Source: Ornithodoros turicata
Taxonomy: Eukaryota; Arthropoda; Arachnida; Ixodida; Argasidae
DNA length: 64,000 nucleotides
Direction: 5' to 3'
Assembly: GCF_037126465.1 (NCBI RefSeq)
Contig: NC_088203.1
Span: 106,044,409 to 106,108,408, forward strand
Part shown: positions 35,088 through 49,100 of the stretch, in pieces
Layout of the letters: every line of letters begins with the position of its first letter
Numbering within the stretch: position 1 is the stretch's first letter
Notes under the pieces: model-generated
The model's database searches: none
The model's input: the letters and a program-made list of their open reading frames with translations, nothing else
What the model was told of the DNA's origin: nothing
Program-made: the position numbers and the translations under genes

Positions 35088-36216
35088 CAGTGCATCGTTA
35101 ATTCAAAATTTCTTAATTCGAACTTCCGGGTAATTCGAACTGATGCTCGGTTCCCGGCAGAGCCATGTGTATTTCAAAGAGAGATAACACCAGGTAATTC
35201 AAACATATGAACGTGCGCAACGATATACATTCGAACGAGATTGAGCAGCCGCGCCAGACTACTCATCGGCTACGAAGCGCTGGCCCGCTGCTACCGTGTC
35301 AGGGACACCTTTACTGATTAAATGTTAAGTTTACTTATTACTTACAATTCAGTATCTCATAAAAGCGATACTTCTGCCAGAGGAAAGAGGAGCAAGGATC
35401 GACGTTAATGGTACGTGTGCGCAAACGTGACCGTCACTGAACGATGCCGCTTACTCGTCGTCGGTAAAGCAAGCAAGCCCGCTGTTTTAAGGAGATCACC
35501 GCGAAAAAGACAGCAATTCGATATATTTTCTTGCGATATTGGCGATATTTGCGTTCGCGGGGTTAGCCATGGGGTTAGGCTTAACATCGCAAACAACGAT
35601 GCTTAGAGTCGCGGCTAAAGCAACAACGCTAGCGCGTATAAGTTTATTGTCTGCCCTGAGTTGTTTTGATGCTTGCTTGTAAATAAATATTCTGGCCTCT
35701 TAATATAAGATAATAAGATATAAGATAATAAGAATAAGCCTCTTATATTTGCGGCATCGCGTGACCGCGCACGTGCGACAAGGCCTAGCAGCTACGACAC
35801 GTCTCCGACGCAGTTAGTATGCGCTGTCAATGAACCAAGCCCTGATTCAGAGCGGCTCCCTTTACTCGAACTTCGCTTTACTCGAACTTCGCTTTACTCG
35901 AACATCGCTTTACTCGAACTTCGCTTTACTCGAACTTCGCTTTACTCGAACTTCGCATTACTCGAACTTCGCATTACTCGAACTTCGCTTTACTCGAACT
36001 TCGCTTTACTCGAACTTCGCTTTACTCGAACTTCGCTTTACTCGAACTTCGCTTTACTCGAACTTCGCATTACTCGAACTTCGCATTACTCGAACTTCGC
36101 ATTACTCGAACTTCGCATTACTCGAACTTCGCATTACTCGAACTTCGCTTTACTCGAACTTCGCTTTATTCTAACAAATCTTGGTCCCCTTCGAGTTGGA
36201 ATTAACGGTATTTACT
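35088..36216. mobile_element. Tigger/pogo-like element, copy A
   Basis: Left end CAGTGCATCGTTAATTC after TA, and right end GGAATTAACGGTA. The interior matches the copy at 54779-55941 along its length. At about 35445-35520 it encodes RLLVVGKASKPAVLRRSPRK, which resembles the LLVIGKSKNPRCFKG segment of Tigger (CENP-B-like DDE) transposase. Near the right end a 16-base unit has been amplified. Confidence 0.7.
35861..36171. repeat. 16-base tandem array, about 19 copies
   Basis: Unit TTTACTCGAACTTCGC with a common variant having CATTACTC in place of CTTTACTC. It sits inside the Tigger-like copy A where copy B (about 55880) has unamplified sequence. Because three units make 48 bases, the array reads as an uninterrupted 16-residue repeat, which is not a gene. 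Confidence 0.92.
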
Positions 36217-36306
36217 TTGTGAGAGGAATAGAGGATGCTTAAAGTGTAGCATTTACCTTAAGCAGTTATCATTCAGTGATGGACACACCTTATTACTGGG
36301 CAGGTG

Positions 36307-36412
36307 CCAGCGTAGTGTAATTAGTTAACGCAGTCGACCGGCAATCGAGAGATGCATGGTTCAAATCTCACGGCTGTCTAGCCTTTTTGACGACTGCCAT
36401 ATTTCAACTAAA
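36307..36412 (+). repeat. tRNA-derived SINE, second family
   Basis: A-box-like AGCGTAGTGTAATTAGTTAA, B box GGTTCAAATCTC, then a T-run and ACGACTGCCATATTTCAAC. The tail matches the fragment at 19929-20010. Confidence 0.65.
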
Positions 36413-37072
36413 CTGTACGATGCTCTTCAACAATGCGTTCTGTTCCGAAGCGAATAATAATGCAGCATTGTGTTACGCACAGGGTTTTCTTTCTACTTTT
36501 GGTTCATATCATATTTGTTAAGATGACAACTGGCTTTGCGACCAATTTCTGCGGGAACAGTCGTGGTCATCTTAGGTTTGACTGTACTTCTTTCTACAAA
36601 AATGATCTCGAATTGTTACAATTTGCCCCATGTACTATGCAATACAAGATCATATGAACGTTTTGTAAAAACACTCCTATACGTGTGCAATGAGCCCAGA
36701 AACCGAGATGGCCTTGATTTATCCCTTGATGTTCTCTACATTGTGTATTTGCCATATGTACGAGCCAGCAGTATCTTTGAAATTCATCAATAAATAAAAA
36801 AACATCCCAGGAGGCTGCCAGTGCGGCCAAAAGGTGGCTCACTGACCTACTGTCTTTCGCCATTTATTGTAATTGAAAAATAAGTAAGGCATTTCCCTAT
36901 CTCATAGAATTATGTCTATAGGGTTAGCATTGGACACATTGCGTTTGAACACTATTAATTTGTGACCAACGTTTGCGTGAGTTCTTTGAACCCATCCTGC
37001 ATATTTCTTTTGGATGCTGCAAGTTGTCCCCGCTATGTTTTGCGCCAATTTACATTTTTAATCAATTTCCAG

Positions 37073-37134
37073 AAGCCTCGAACGACAACCCAGTTTTATC
37101 ATGGATATCACGTACGTGACAGAAAAGATCATTG
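37073..37134 (+). CDS. TNS: Tensin exon 1 of the supported chain (start of PTP domain)
   Basis: AG acceptor at 37071-37072 and GTAAGT donor. Contains [11 protein letters not shown], matching the tensin family start of the phosphatase domain. The frame is open upstream of the ATG at 37101 (SLERQPSFI), and the exon is preceded by a normal acceptor, so this is probably an internal exon and the ATG an alternative start. Ends in phase 1. Confidence 0.9.
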
Positions 37135-40100
37135 GTAAGTGGCCTCGCATATGCTCTTTTTCCCCCGCCAAGATGTCAGAGTAATTCCTGTTAACATGTT
37201 TCGTGCGCAGTGGTGACGTTTCCCGAAAGTGGAATCGATTCCACGTACCGCAACAACCTAAAGGAAGTGACGCATATGCTGCGGACGAAACATGGCAGCA
37301 AGTACATGGTAAGTCACATCTATTTACCTGGAAAAAAATGCTCGCTGGCATGCCATAAAGCTATTTTTCGACGTGTCTTACAAATTCCTGTTGCAAGTAT
37401 GTTCCACGAATGTTGTCCAAGCTTTGTGTAGAAAATGTGTAGAAATTGTGTAGAAAAAACTCAAACTGTGCATAACATCATGCAGTGGCATCACTAGGGG
37501 GGTGCGGGGAGTGCGGTCTGCACCGGGTGACGCGTTGTAGCAGTAACTCTTTCTCTGCGGCGACATGTGGAGCCCTCCTCGAGTACTTGCTTTTTTATTT
37601 ATTTTTTTGCCTGTGGTATAATTAGAGCCTGAAGTTTTGGGGTTAAACCTGTTTCTTCCCCGAATTGTAGGTGGCCTCTTTAGGGTGAAACCTGGTTTTC
37701 ACCCAGCAAATTTCCCTCGCCAAAACGTCTGTAGGAATGCACACTAGCTTGTTTGCCAGCAATTACACCCACCATTTATACCAAACCGGTACAGTTCGTT
37801 TGAGTAGTAGAGCTCGATTTCTCCCCGATTTTAGCATACTGGAAGATTTTTCACCCGAACTTGCATGAATTTATAGCACACGTTGATTTCCCCGGTTTTT
37901 ACCCCATGAATTGTGAAGAAAATATTTCCCGAAAACTTCAGGTTCTAGGTATAATGTTACGTGTCGCATACCAAAAGGAAAGAGATCCATTATAAAGGGG
38001 ATGGGGCGACGCAAAGAGCTCCTGTACCGAGTGACACGTTGTGATGCCACTGATGTCATGTATTGTTATGTGCCTCTAAAGTGTGCTTTGCCTGTCTGGT
38101 AATCTAGTGCTGCTGTGAAAGGCTGCTGAACTATGCTCTGAATGTTAAAGTTTAGTACCTCTTCCAAAGCTCTACGAACTCGGAAATTCACATCACATGA
38201 GCTTTCGGATTACAACGTTGCACGGGGGAGAAGGGTGTAATGTAATGAATCTATGTTCTCCAGGTGTTCAACCTTTCTGAGAGGAGGCACGACCTGTCTA
38301 AGCTTAACAGTCAGGTGAGCAACAAAGGTGATCATAGTGAAATGCTGCACACATATCTCACGGAAGTCGTTACATATGTATATTTTGTTTTTCTTGTACG
38401 CGTTCACTCTATGGCCCTGAACAGGTGATGGAGTTTGGCTGGCCTGCCCATCTTTCACCTCCTCTGGAGCGGTTATGCAGTATCTGCAAGAGCCTCGACT
38501 CCTGGTTCCGCACGGATTCACAGAACGTAGCCGTCTTACACTCCAAGGTAAGTCCATCGCTGCCGTGGCAAGGCACGATACTCAAGTGGGGTATAACGAT
38601 GGATTTCCACAATAATGGGTAGGCTTAAAAAGCGCAGTAGATTACAGTTTAACCACATCTACTGCCGCGGATAGTCAGGGTTCCAGTCACGACCAAAGTG
38701 CTTTTCTGTAGGGCGACAAAGGCCGAATCGGCGTTGTCCTGGCTGCATATCTTCATTACACGAGCATGTGTGCCAGGTAAGTCATTCGTAAGCCCAGTGA
38801 TTTTAATGAAGCTAATGCTTAAATACCTTTTTCACCCCCAGTGATGATAAAGCCCTGGACCGGTTTACAATGAAGCGTTTTTTCGACGACAAGCTATACT
38901 ATACGATGCATCCATCACAAAAAAGGTGACCACCGTCTAGCGTATTTTTTTGCACGCTTTTCTTATACCTCTGTGCAGGTACATCAACTATTTCGCGGAG
39001 CTGCTGTCAGGGAACATTAAGATGAACAGCAGTGCTCCGTACCTGCATCACCTCATCCTCAATGGGATACCCAACTTCGACAACAAGGGAGGTGCGTGGT
39101 TATTTTACATCTGGCAGCAGCAGCGATGCTTACAATCTTAGACCTTACACCTCACCTTACACCTTACACCTCTTATTACTTCTGAGGTTAATGTGGAACA
39201 CTTTACTCTCAATGCTTTCTTGGTTAGTCATGTACGGCCGCTGTCGGGCTTAACTGCAATGCATGGGTTTGAGAGTGGGTCCCGGCATGTGTGCCCATTG
39301 ACTGCGTGTACCGTAATTTCACATGTATTAGCCGCAGCTTATGCACGTTTTTTTTTTTTTTCACGCTTTTTTGTTTTTTTATTCACGTCTTCTGGAAGCT
39401 GACCCATCTATCCCATGAAAAACGCCCAACAAGGGCACAGTCCGGTCTTGGTAGAACTCTGGAGCTGACCTCCTTTGTTGTACACTATGCCGACCCTGGA
39501 GTATGGACCACAGGGTTTATGACCTTCTCTATGGTCTTCTTTGTCGCACAAGTTAGTCGTCTCGTATTGCCCCCGGCTTATCTGCAGGGAAAATTTCAAA
39601 ACGTTCCTAAAAACGCGTCCTGCGGCTTATCTGGCGGTGCGGCTTATACGCGTGGAATTACGGTACTTTCAGGGGCTGTGCATTCACGCTTACCACCAAT
39701 GGGTGAATGTGCTCTGGAACCTAAAGCGTTCAACCTAAGAATGACATTTCCATTGCTCTAAGAGAACGTATGCATTCTCAACACACTGAACCATTAAAAT
39801 AATAATTGTGAGCGGGACAAAATGATTAGCACAATGTTTCAAACGCTTTGATTGTCTTACGGTTGAATATAAGGAGGTGCACAGACAACGATCAGGTTTA
39901 ACATCTTCGCTGGCCACGTGCTCGCAGTTACAGTATGGCAGTAGCTGTACATTTTGCGTATTGCACTCACCGTACTGCTCTCTTTGCAATGCAGGCTGTA
40001 AACCGTTCTTCAAAATATACCAAGGGATGCAGCCCGTCTATACTTCAGGAGTTTAGTAAGTTTCACAGCTTGCTGTAAGATGAACTGCTTTTCAAGCGTG

Positions 40101-43100
40101 ACTCAGATAGATAGGAAGCTACAAATAACCACTTTCTGCAGTCTCGCAACGGACTCCTCTAAACGCGTCATCGTGAGCATGGAGCCCAGTTTGCAGCTCA
40201 GAGGAGACATCCTCATCAAGTGCTACCATAAGAAACAGCGACCCGCAGGAAGATCACCCATCTTTCGCCTGCAGTTCCACACCTGCACTCTGGCCGGGGA
40301 CCGAGTCACCTTCACCAAGACCGATCTAGATGACGCCTGCATTGGTATGCACTCGTAGAAAAAGCATTCTCTATAATGTGGCATTTCGCATGCACAACAG
40401 AGTTCTCTTTTGCTGAATTCCAAAAGGAGCCGTGCACTACGCCATTTAATACATGCGCGCACAATAGTTCAACATGTACGAGTTGTCCTCTACAATTTTA
40501 TAAGAGTGCAACAATTCGGTACATGTGAGGCCTGTGCAATGCGGAAAGCATCATTGTTTTGTTGAGATGTGCTTCATGTTGCTTGCTTTGCTACGCATTT
40601 TTTTGCTAACCATTTTTTAAGCAGCTCGTGACATGTGGTAGAACTTAAAAGTATGTTTGAAAAGAGCAGCATTGAAGACGATGTGAAGGCATTCACAATT
40701 TCAGATTCAAGGTTTCCCGATGATGGCAAAATAGAGTTGCAGTTTTCGCAAAGGCCGGGCGACTACAGAGGTGAGGCCATCTTCATAAACTTATACCCTG
40801 CCATGAGTAGAACTTTCCTTACTGTTTGTACTGCTATGCCTTTTTTCTTTTTCTTTCAAGTTTATCACGAGACTGAAATTTCATGTCACACTGTTATTCA
40901 TAATGTAGGGGACCCAGGGCCCCGTCAAACCTATGGCTTCTTGCTATGACTTCTCCCCACGCCTTGTGTGTGAAATAAAGGATTATTACTATTATGACTA
41001 TTGTAGGAAACGGATCGGTGAATGACACTGCAATGTCAGTCGACAGGGATCCCTTGATCAAGCAAAACTCGTACGAAAACTTTGACATGGCAGCAGATGA
41101 CAGCCAAAGTGGTAAGTTTGTGGCAAAACCTCGCTGCTGCGCTAACCACGCTATCCTTCTGACTTCCTGGGCTGTAATACATTTGCTTCCTTCCAGACAT
41201 TGACGACTTTCTGGAATCTTTCCACGTACCAGGTGTGTTGTCATTTAATACCTGATATAGTCACGCTCAGGCTGCATGCTGCAGTGCAATCCCATTATAA
41301 TTGTAACTCTAACGGGGCCAAAAATTTGTTAGAACAAAGAGGAGATTGAACTAAAGGGAACTGCTCTGAATGAGTGCTTAATGTGTTGGCCGCACGTATT
41401 AGCTGCGTCGCACCATACAAGCACCGTAAAAGCCTTCTGTGCAATCCTTATATATATCGCACTGTACAAATGTGCCAGTAGTGTATAGTCAAGTCTCGTT
41501 TATCCAGAGTTTAGATATCCAGAAAACTCATTATCCAGACGACATTCCCCGGAACGAACCTGCTATCATTGAATTATCCGGAAAGGTCTCAACCTCTTCT
41601 GTCTCTGCCATGTGCTGTATTCGCATTGTTTCAAAAATGTTGCAAAAATGTCACATCTCACTGGGTCATTCATGACCGTTTGACTCCCCTTTCTTCAGAG
41701 GTCACTCCCTTTTGGCGTGTGTGCGAGCACACGGTAGATATGGTAGACGATAAGTGGAAGAGGTGCCCTGTATCCACCAGAAATTCACGTGTGAACGTCA
41801 ATGGCAGTCTAAAACCATCACCTCTCTCTTGGCCTGAGCCAAGAACATTCGCAAAAAGAAAAAACAAAAAACGTGTGCATGGGCCCAACATTATGAGTCG
41901 TTACCCTCCTTTGATAAGCAGCACGACGCAGCTTGTGACCAAAATTCTGTCACACGCATGTTCAGACAGCTCACTGCGCATGAATTTTGGAAGCAAAGAC
42001 GTTTTTCTTGTTTCCTTTTCTTGAACTGTATAAGGAGGTCCCCCAATTTTTTGGGTTTCGCCACGGCTCACTTGCTTCTGGCAAGCGGTTCTATAAACCA
42101 CTCTGAGGTGGAAACTGGACTCCTGGAGTTTTTTTCCACTAAAAAAGAGTAATGGTATTGCGCCAGGATCGGAGGTTTAGCTCAACATTAGCTGGTAAAC
42201 TGTCGACATAAGGTTCTTTTTTTACTTTGAAGATTGAATGCCTCTGCTGTTTCTGTTATAAGTTCTTAAAATAGGGGCTTCTCAGGGTATTAATATTTAT
42301 GACTAACCCCCTGGTAACACTGACTTATTACGTTGTATTTGCAACAATAACCCTAACCCTGTGCCCCATGTGGCCCTAATCTCAGTGTCGCACGCAGAGG
42401 GTCCCCTGGATGGAAACCTTTACGCAACCATCGCCAAGAAACGAGCTCCGGTCACAGAATCATGTCGTCAACCCCAGACGCTGCACGACAATACGAGTGA
42501 TGTTGACGGCCCGCACACCATCAGCATGGACTCTGGAATATCCTCCTCTTCTGGGATTCAGGTGGGATATGGGAACCCGAGTCCCAGCGGAGCTTCCAAT
42601 CCCGGTCATCCCCATCTGTCCAATGGCACCACGAATGGTCATACCTCTCCTGGAACTGTTGGTGGGTGACATTACCCCCTCATGTACATCTACAAACAAG
42701 AGCCATTATGGGGTATTTGCACATCTACACAATTTCATAATCCATTCACTTAACGCGACACATGCGTCCATCCGAAACTCCGGAAAGTCAAACACCAACA
42801 AGTTTTTCCCGATCCCATCTCAAATGGGTGCATCGAAGCAGACGACAAGCGCTTGGGGATTGAAACATTTCCTCTTGAGCGTGCAATCCTCCGGGTGCAA
42901 GCAGCAGAGTACTTCTAATTAGTTTGAATGCTACGCTTGAATGCAAAATATACAATAATTTTTTACATTTCGGGACACTATCATTGTTTTTCAACTGCCA
43001 TCATGCTTTCCTATCACTGGGCATCTTCCATACGGATGTCGGCAGTTATTCGCGGGTCACGCTCACATGAAGCAGCCACCTTCAGCGAAAATTGCTCTTA

Positions 43101-46100
43101 TGTTGTCTACTACAAATTTCTGTCACTTACGTCTCATTTGCTATTGCGGCAAAATGTCCTCAAAACCACTGTCACGCGCAAACAAAGCCGCCACATCCTC
43201 AGCCTGTGCACTACACGTAACTTTTGCACTCTATGCTCTACTTTTAAAACCAAGGAGACCTTTTCAAAGAGGAGTCTCTTTCTTTTAATATTATTGTTGT
43301 CTTCTTCGTAACATATGAATTAAGTCACATTGCCATGTAAAACGCTTGTTTCAAATGCTCAATTATATTTTTTTATATCAGAAGTCGAAGTCCACCACAG
43401 TCCGCGCCACAATCCTGGGCACAAAAATCCGACCAAGACAAAAAGTCGAGCTGTGCAACGTCTCAACTCTTCAGAACTGGATGATCTTCTTGATGGCATG
43501 TTGAGGGAGATCCAGTCCATCCCAGATGTTCCAGTTTCATCCCGCTATGGGACACTACCGCGGAACTATGGCTCTTCGCCAAGGTACATAAACTTTCATA
43601 ACAAACCCTGGAAACTACAGTGAGTGACAACCGTGTCCTTGTGTCAGTATCAACATGCAGGTTTTCCCAAGACAAAGTACTACATTTCATGTGCAGTGTG
43701 AATAGTGCCAGGGGCACAGCAGGCATGTGCACTTTCGCCAGGAAACAGGAATGAATGCACTGTGTGCATTATGTGGTGTATGATGAAAACAATCCCTATT
43801 TAGGTGCACAGTGATCTCAAATGTAGTGCGAAGAAGTATCTACAAAAGTAGCCAGAAAATAGCCAAGTCGCCATTAACCACACTTCAGTGCCACGACAGT
43901 AGCCAATTTGGCAACCCTGATCAGCATTCTCATTGGGTCCTGCTGTCCTGCTATTGGTCGACCTAATTCATTCTCTCATGGGATCCCGGAAGGAGGGTGG
44001 GGTATTCTAGAGGGTGTTCAGATCAAAGCCTTCCTCTCATGCACGTCAGCTAAAATAATATTCTTCTTGTTCAAGCGTGCAATTATTCGTCGTACAGCCC
44101 GCTGCTGCCAAAAATAAAAAAGTTATGGTGGGACATACCTTTCCTAACACCAGGCATGACAATGCCCAAGAAAAATCTGTGCCACATTTGGTTCGCTTAC
44201 TTGCCATATTGGCGCTACCTTCATGTCGCAAAAGGTCGTGAAGCAGAACACAGTCTGCTGTGGGAAATAGTTAGTGTACCTCCCTCCACCCTTGCAATTG
44301 CGCAGCTTCTCCTCAAAATGGTTTCAAGCATTGTGTACACCACACATCTCCAATTCGTTGAACTTTGAGGAAGAATGCTGATTTGAAGTAAGTTAAATCC
44401 TATCCGCATTCTGCAACAACTGATAATCATAGCAGACGACACTGACCGTTGTCATGACACTTTTTCTATTATGTGTTCGTATGAACATTCACATATGTTC
44501 CAGTTACAGTAGCTGACTGACTTTTCGGACTCCCACGGGGAACCATGACCTTTGCAATAGGATACAATTTTTCCGATCCGAAGTCTGAAGGCCCAGTTTT
44601 CTGGACTAGAACGTTTGTGGACATGCACCAATGGGAGTATTATTGGCACTACGACGGAAACTTCAAAACCGCCATTTTGGACTGTGTGCTTGCACTGCAT
44701 GGCACGATCACATCTTCTTTAGTCCAGTTTAGAATTCCCGCACCGGCTGTGCTGTCTGGGGTTTTCCCTGGGTTTTCCTGCAGACTTTCCAGACCAATGT
44801 CGGCACGGTTGCCCTTGAAGTCGGCCCAGGACGAACTCCCCCCCCCCGTGTCCACCACTCCTTCCTGTTGTCCCGTCTCTATCTCTCCATGTCTGTACGT
44901 CGCTTGGAGCTCGCTAACGCATCATTTTAAAAAAAGAAAAAAGAGTGCAGCTTAGGTGAAATGAAGCTTAATTCAGCGATTGTCGAATTTTTCAGATGCG
45001 CCTGGAGATAAGATACTTATCTTGGTACTTTTCACCTATGTTGTAATATCAGCGTAGGCGAAATGTGTTGTCTATAGAATATTCAGGCTCTTTTCCCATC
45101 ATCGTCGCGTACATTATTTTCGCGAATATAGCAGTTTTGCAGCTAGCTGATGGTCGATATGTCTACCGCCCGCAGTTCAACTCCCTATACGTACACAACA
45201 CGAACGAGTGAGTACCCACGCTCTGGTGGCGGCCAGGTGACGACGGTTACTACGACTTATCGTTGGCAAGATGGCGAGGACGAAGTGGACACACCGTTTC
45301 ACTCTCGAGAAGGAGCACAACCATTCACGTACCTGGATAGTGCCAGCCCCCCTCTACGAAGGAGGGCACACTCTGAGTCTGGTGTGGAACTAGAGGGTCT
45401 TGGAAGACACGACGAGGGACACTTGGGGACTTATCGGCACTCTTCTGTCAGTCCAGAGACAAACGGAGGGTATGATTTTTATTCTCGCACGTGTTTGCTC
45501 TAGTTTCCTCGGCATCTTGAACCGTAGAGCCCTGTGCTTTGGGTGTAAATCCGGCCAAACTTGCTTTTGTCCCTAACCCAGTAAACCACAAACGTCTAAT
45601 AGACGTACCAGAAACATCCAAACATCTAAGACATTTGGGATGTCTAGTAGATATCTAGATACGTATGTCCACATTACATTCCATGGACATTCCATGGATC
45701 GTCGGAAGCTCGTCCATAACTGTACAAATGCGTGTCCTCTGGATGTACCTGCTGGACATTTGTCACGTCCAGTGGATGTGTTTGTGAGGCATTGCAAAAC
45801 ATCTATGGAATGTGACATGGACATATCTGGATATCTACTAGACATCCCAAATGTCCACTCTGTACCATCCTCTGGATGTCCATTAGACGTTTTTGGTTTA
45901 CTGGGAATTTGCAACATCGTCACTTCAGGTAAAACGTGGAAAATCCCCAAACTCACCAAGAGTGCAAACTCAACCTAGCTGACATATGATATACACGCAC
46001 GCGTAAGCTCACTTGGCACTATCTCTCGAGATCTTGTCTTCATCCCAAATGTGAGAAGCGCTTTTTTTTCTTTTTCACCAGCAAATCGGCTTTTCACATG

Positions 46101-49100
46101 ATATCACTTGTTTTTAACCAATCTTACAGCTCCCGACATAAAGCCTGATTTTTACCTTACTTACATTTACTTTACCTTAATTTAATGGAAAGTGACCAGT
46201 GTAACACTCCAAAACGTGACAGTGTAGTTAATAAGCATTAAAACTCTGCGTCCAAACCTCAGTTCCAACATATCATTTATTTTGCTGAATTCATGAGCTA
46301 CTGCAGTATGTAACTTTTCAAAAAGGATGATACTCATGGAGCACAAGGAATATTAGACACCCTGTAAAAGCTGTATCATTAAGAGTATTGTCCACACTTT
46401 TGAATCACCATAAGGAAAACCCAGTGTCATTAGGGGGACGGGAAAGGTCTTCCTCGGGGACCACGAATGTTTCGTACGGAATTTGGTTATTCCAGTCCTG
46501 TGTCAGAGTCCCCAGGTTTTAGGTTTTTCATAAGTGTACATTTTGTTTCTCCCATCAGTGGTTCATGGTTGCAGAAGCAGCAGCAGAAGCTACGTGCAAG
46601 GCGCGAGGGATCGTGGGACGACCGACAGCGCCGGCTGATCGCTGAACTGCGTACTACGACTGCCCATCGCAGTCCAGAACCTCCAATTGATGTGACCGAT
46701 GGAATCCTAGCTACTTCTGACCATCCATCATCCAGAGAGCACTCGCCGCTGAAGGTATGTGGGTCACGACGATTGTTTGTACAACGAATCAGCAAGGACC
46801 TTAAGCCCGGATCCCATAACACGCTACAGGCGACAGCAACAAATTCTATAGCAGCGCCACCACTCAAGCGACAGGGAAGCTCTGTCACAGATGCGAGATT
46901 GTGTATCTACTTCTTGTAGATATTTGTCACTTGTCGTCAAAGGCCGTTGCCTGATGCTTGCCGAAAGCCACTAGATTTGGTGATATGTAACTGGAGCGAA
47001 TGATGAAGGATAGAGGTGTGGGGCGGGCAACAGCGTAGCGTGGGTCGCGAGTCAACTTTAGAATGTAATTTCGAGCTGCGGGTAGAAAGAAGCTGCCGGA
47101 ATGTGTTGTTGCCGCACGTGATCAAGATCTCTTGCACATTGTGTGTATGCTGTGTGGTGCTGGTGACAGATAGAGCTACAGCACGACCACAGACACACAT
47201 AATCGTAACAAAATTACATTTGTGTAAATTTCTCGGTTTATTCCCCTGGGGCGGTTCAATCGATATTTTGTGATATTTGGGACTGGCATGCCGCATAATC
47301 AATTAGAAAGTACGTACATTTATTTCGCAAATATAGTTTTGCTGCTAGCTGTTGCTGACTCGCAAGTGGATCGTGTAGCTGCTTCCGTACAGCAACAGAA
47401 TCTGCATCGCGTTGCTTGTCGCGTGTTATGAGATCCTGCCTTTGGTCTGAGTGTTGCTCACCTAAAGTTCCATTAAAGTTAGTCCAACTGAGACTTTTTA
47501 AGCAAGATTTAACTGAGGTGACACCCATATTTCTTTTGTTCTTGGCTGCAGTGTGTTCTGCAACAATAAAACGAGCTTCTCCACGAGGCCTCTGTTCTCA
47601 CACCTTTCAGGAATCCTCCACTCCAGCCTATCAGGGAATGAGAGTGAGGGTAGCCCCCTTGTATGTGACATACCGTAGAATGGTGTAGCGCAAGCGGGTG
47701 TACACAACGTATGAGCTTAGAAGAAAGAAACAAAGAAGAAAGGCATGAGTAAAACACCTAGCTTTCTACGGTGGAAACTTAATATTTCCGTGAAGTGGGA
47801 TTTACAAATCCGCAGGATTTCACGGGCAAGAGATCTATCAGAGAGCATCTAGTTGCAGCATTCTCCCAATATCACTTACCAACTCGTGCTGTGTGCTTTT
47901 CCAGCCTTTCTTAACTTTTCAAATGTGCAAAGAAAATTAGCCATAACTCTGGAAACTTCTCTCTGAGGGTTCCTGTCGTTCAATTTTCTTTTGTCTCAGC
48001 ATGTTGCGTGTAAGTGCCAGCAGTATCAGTCGCGTCAGGCATTGCACTCGTGACTGATCGAGTTAAACAACGAAAATGTTTCAGATTGATTGAAAATGTA
48101 GCATAATTTTGTAATATATAGAATATTCCGCAAAAATCAGATGATTCTGAGGGAAACGACAGGTTCCGCGAGACATGGCAGATTCCACGAAATTTCATGG
48201 AATTGCAGATTCACGCAAAGCTAGGGGCCCTGGGCAATGGGGACTTTGTGACATCACGTGGGAATGGCCCTGGCTGTCTGCGACCGTTTTCTCCGGTTGT
48301 TGTTGTAAGGTTGACAGTGACAATACACCGTACAGCATACTAAGACAGTACTAATTGTTGCCACTGTTAGCATGTCATTTTCAGTGGACTCTCGTTAATT
48401 CAATGTCCAGGAGAACACAGATTCTTGTTGGAAATATAAGGATTACTAGAAATTCATCTAGATACACGTTGCATGAGAAAATTATGATGTAGCGACTGCA
48501 TCATCAGCCACACTCTTCCAGCGCGTGAGATATGGACGACAAGCATGTGTTTGGAACATGCTCATATTGTAACACTTTCTTATTTCTAATAGAACATTTG
48601 CTTCAGCACACTTTAGCATCAACTTTTGAGTAAGTGATACTGACCTTATTTTTGGCTGAACTCTTTTTCTCTCTGCAGACGCACAATTATTCAACACCAT
48701 TACACGTGCACACATTGAGCACATACACGCAAAGCAAACCTCCGGTGCATCGCGGACTGAGCGCTCCAACTTCACCCATCATCCCTTCAAGAACAAGCAG
48801 CAAGGATGTTACACTAAGAAGGTATAATTCAAAGTTTCCACGCGCTTACTTCTTCAATCAGTTGGCTCGAAAGTGGGGCGATCTTTCTTTGATTTTCAAC
48901 ATCTTCCTCCCTTGAATGCTTAGAACACGACATTGCAACTGCACTCTGTACCAAGCGCTGCTCATAGACTGGTACAATTTCTAAGTTGCAAACAGCAGGA
49001 CATTTAGCAGTTCCTCCTCTTAGATGGCATTTTGTACTGATGTGTGATCTTCATGTGGACTGCAACATTGGGATTCTTGTATTTCTCATGATTCTCATGA

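Noticed and set aside
35830..36174. 114-codon open frame with a perfect 16-residue repeat
   Set aside because: It is the translation of a 16-base tandem array inside a mobile element; the frame stays open only because 3 x 16 bases keeps phase and the unit has no stop.
41569..42024. 151-codon frame in tensin intron 12
   Set aside because: Lies next to pogo-like repeat fragments and has no domain similarity. A possible acceptor at 41699 lacks any supporting conserved sequence.
42410..42922. 170-codon frame overlapping tensin exon 13
   Set aside because: It is the +1 shadow frame of the exon and runs on into the intron; the tensin frame with GPLDG is the real one.
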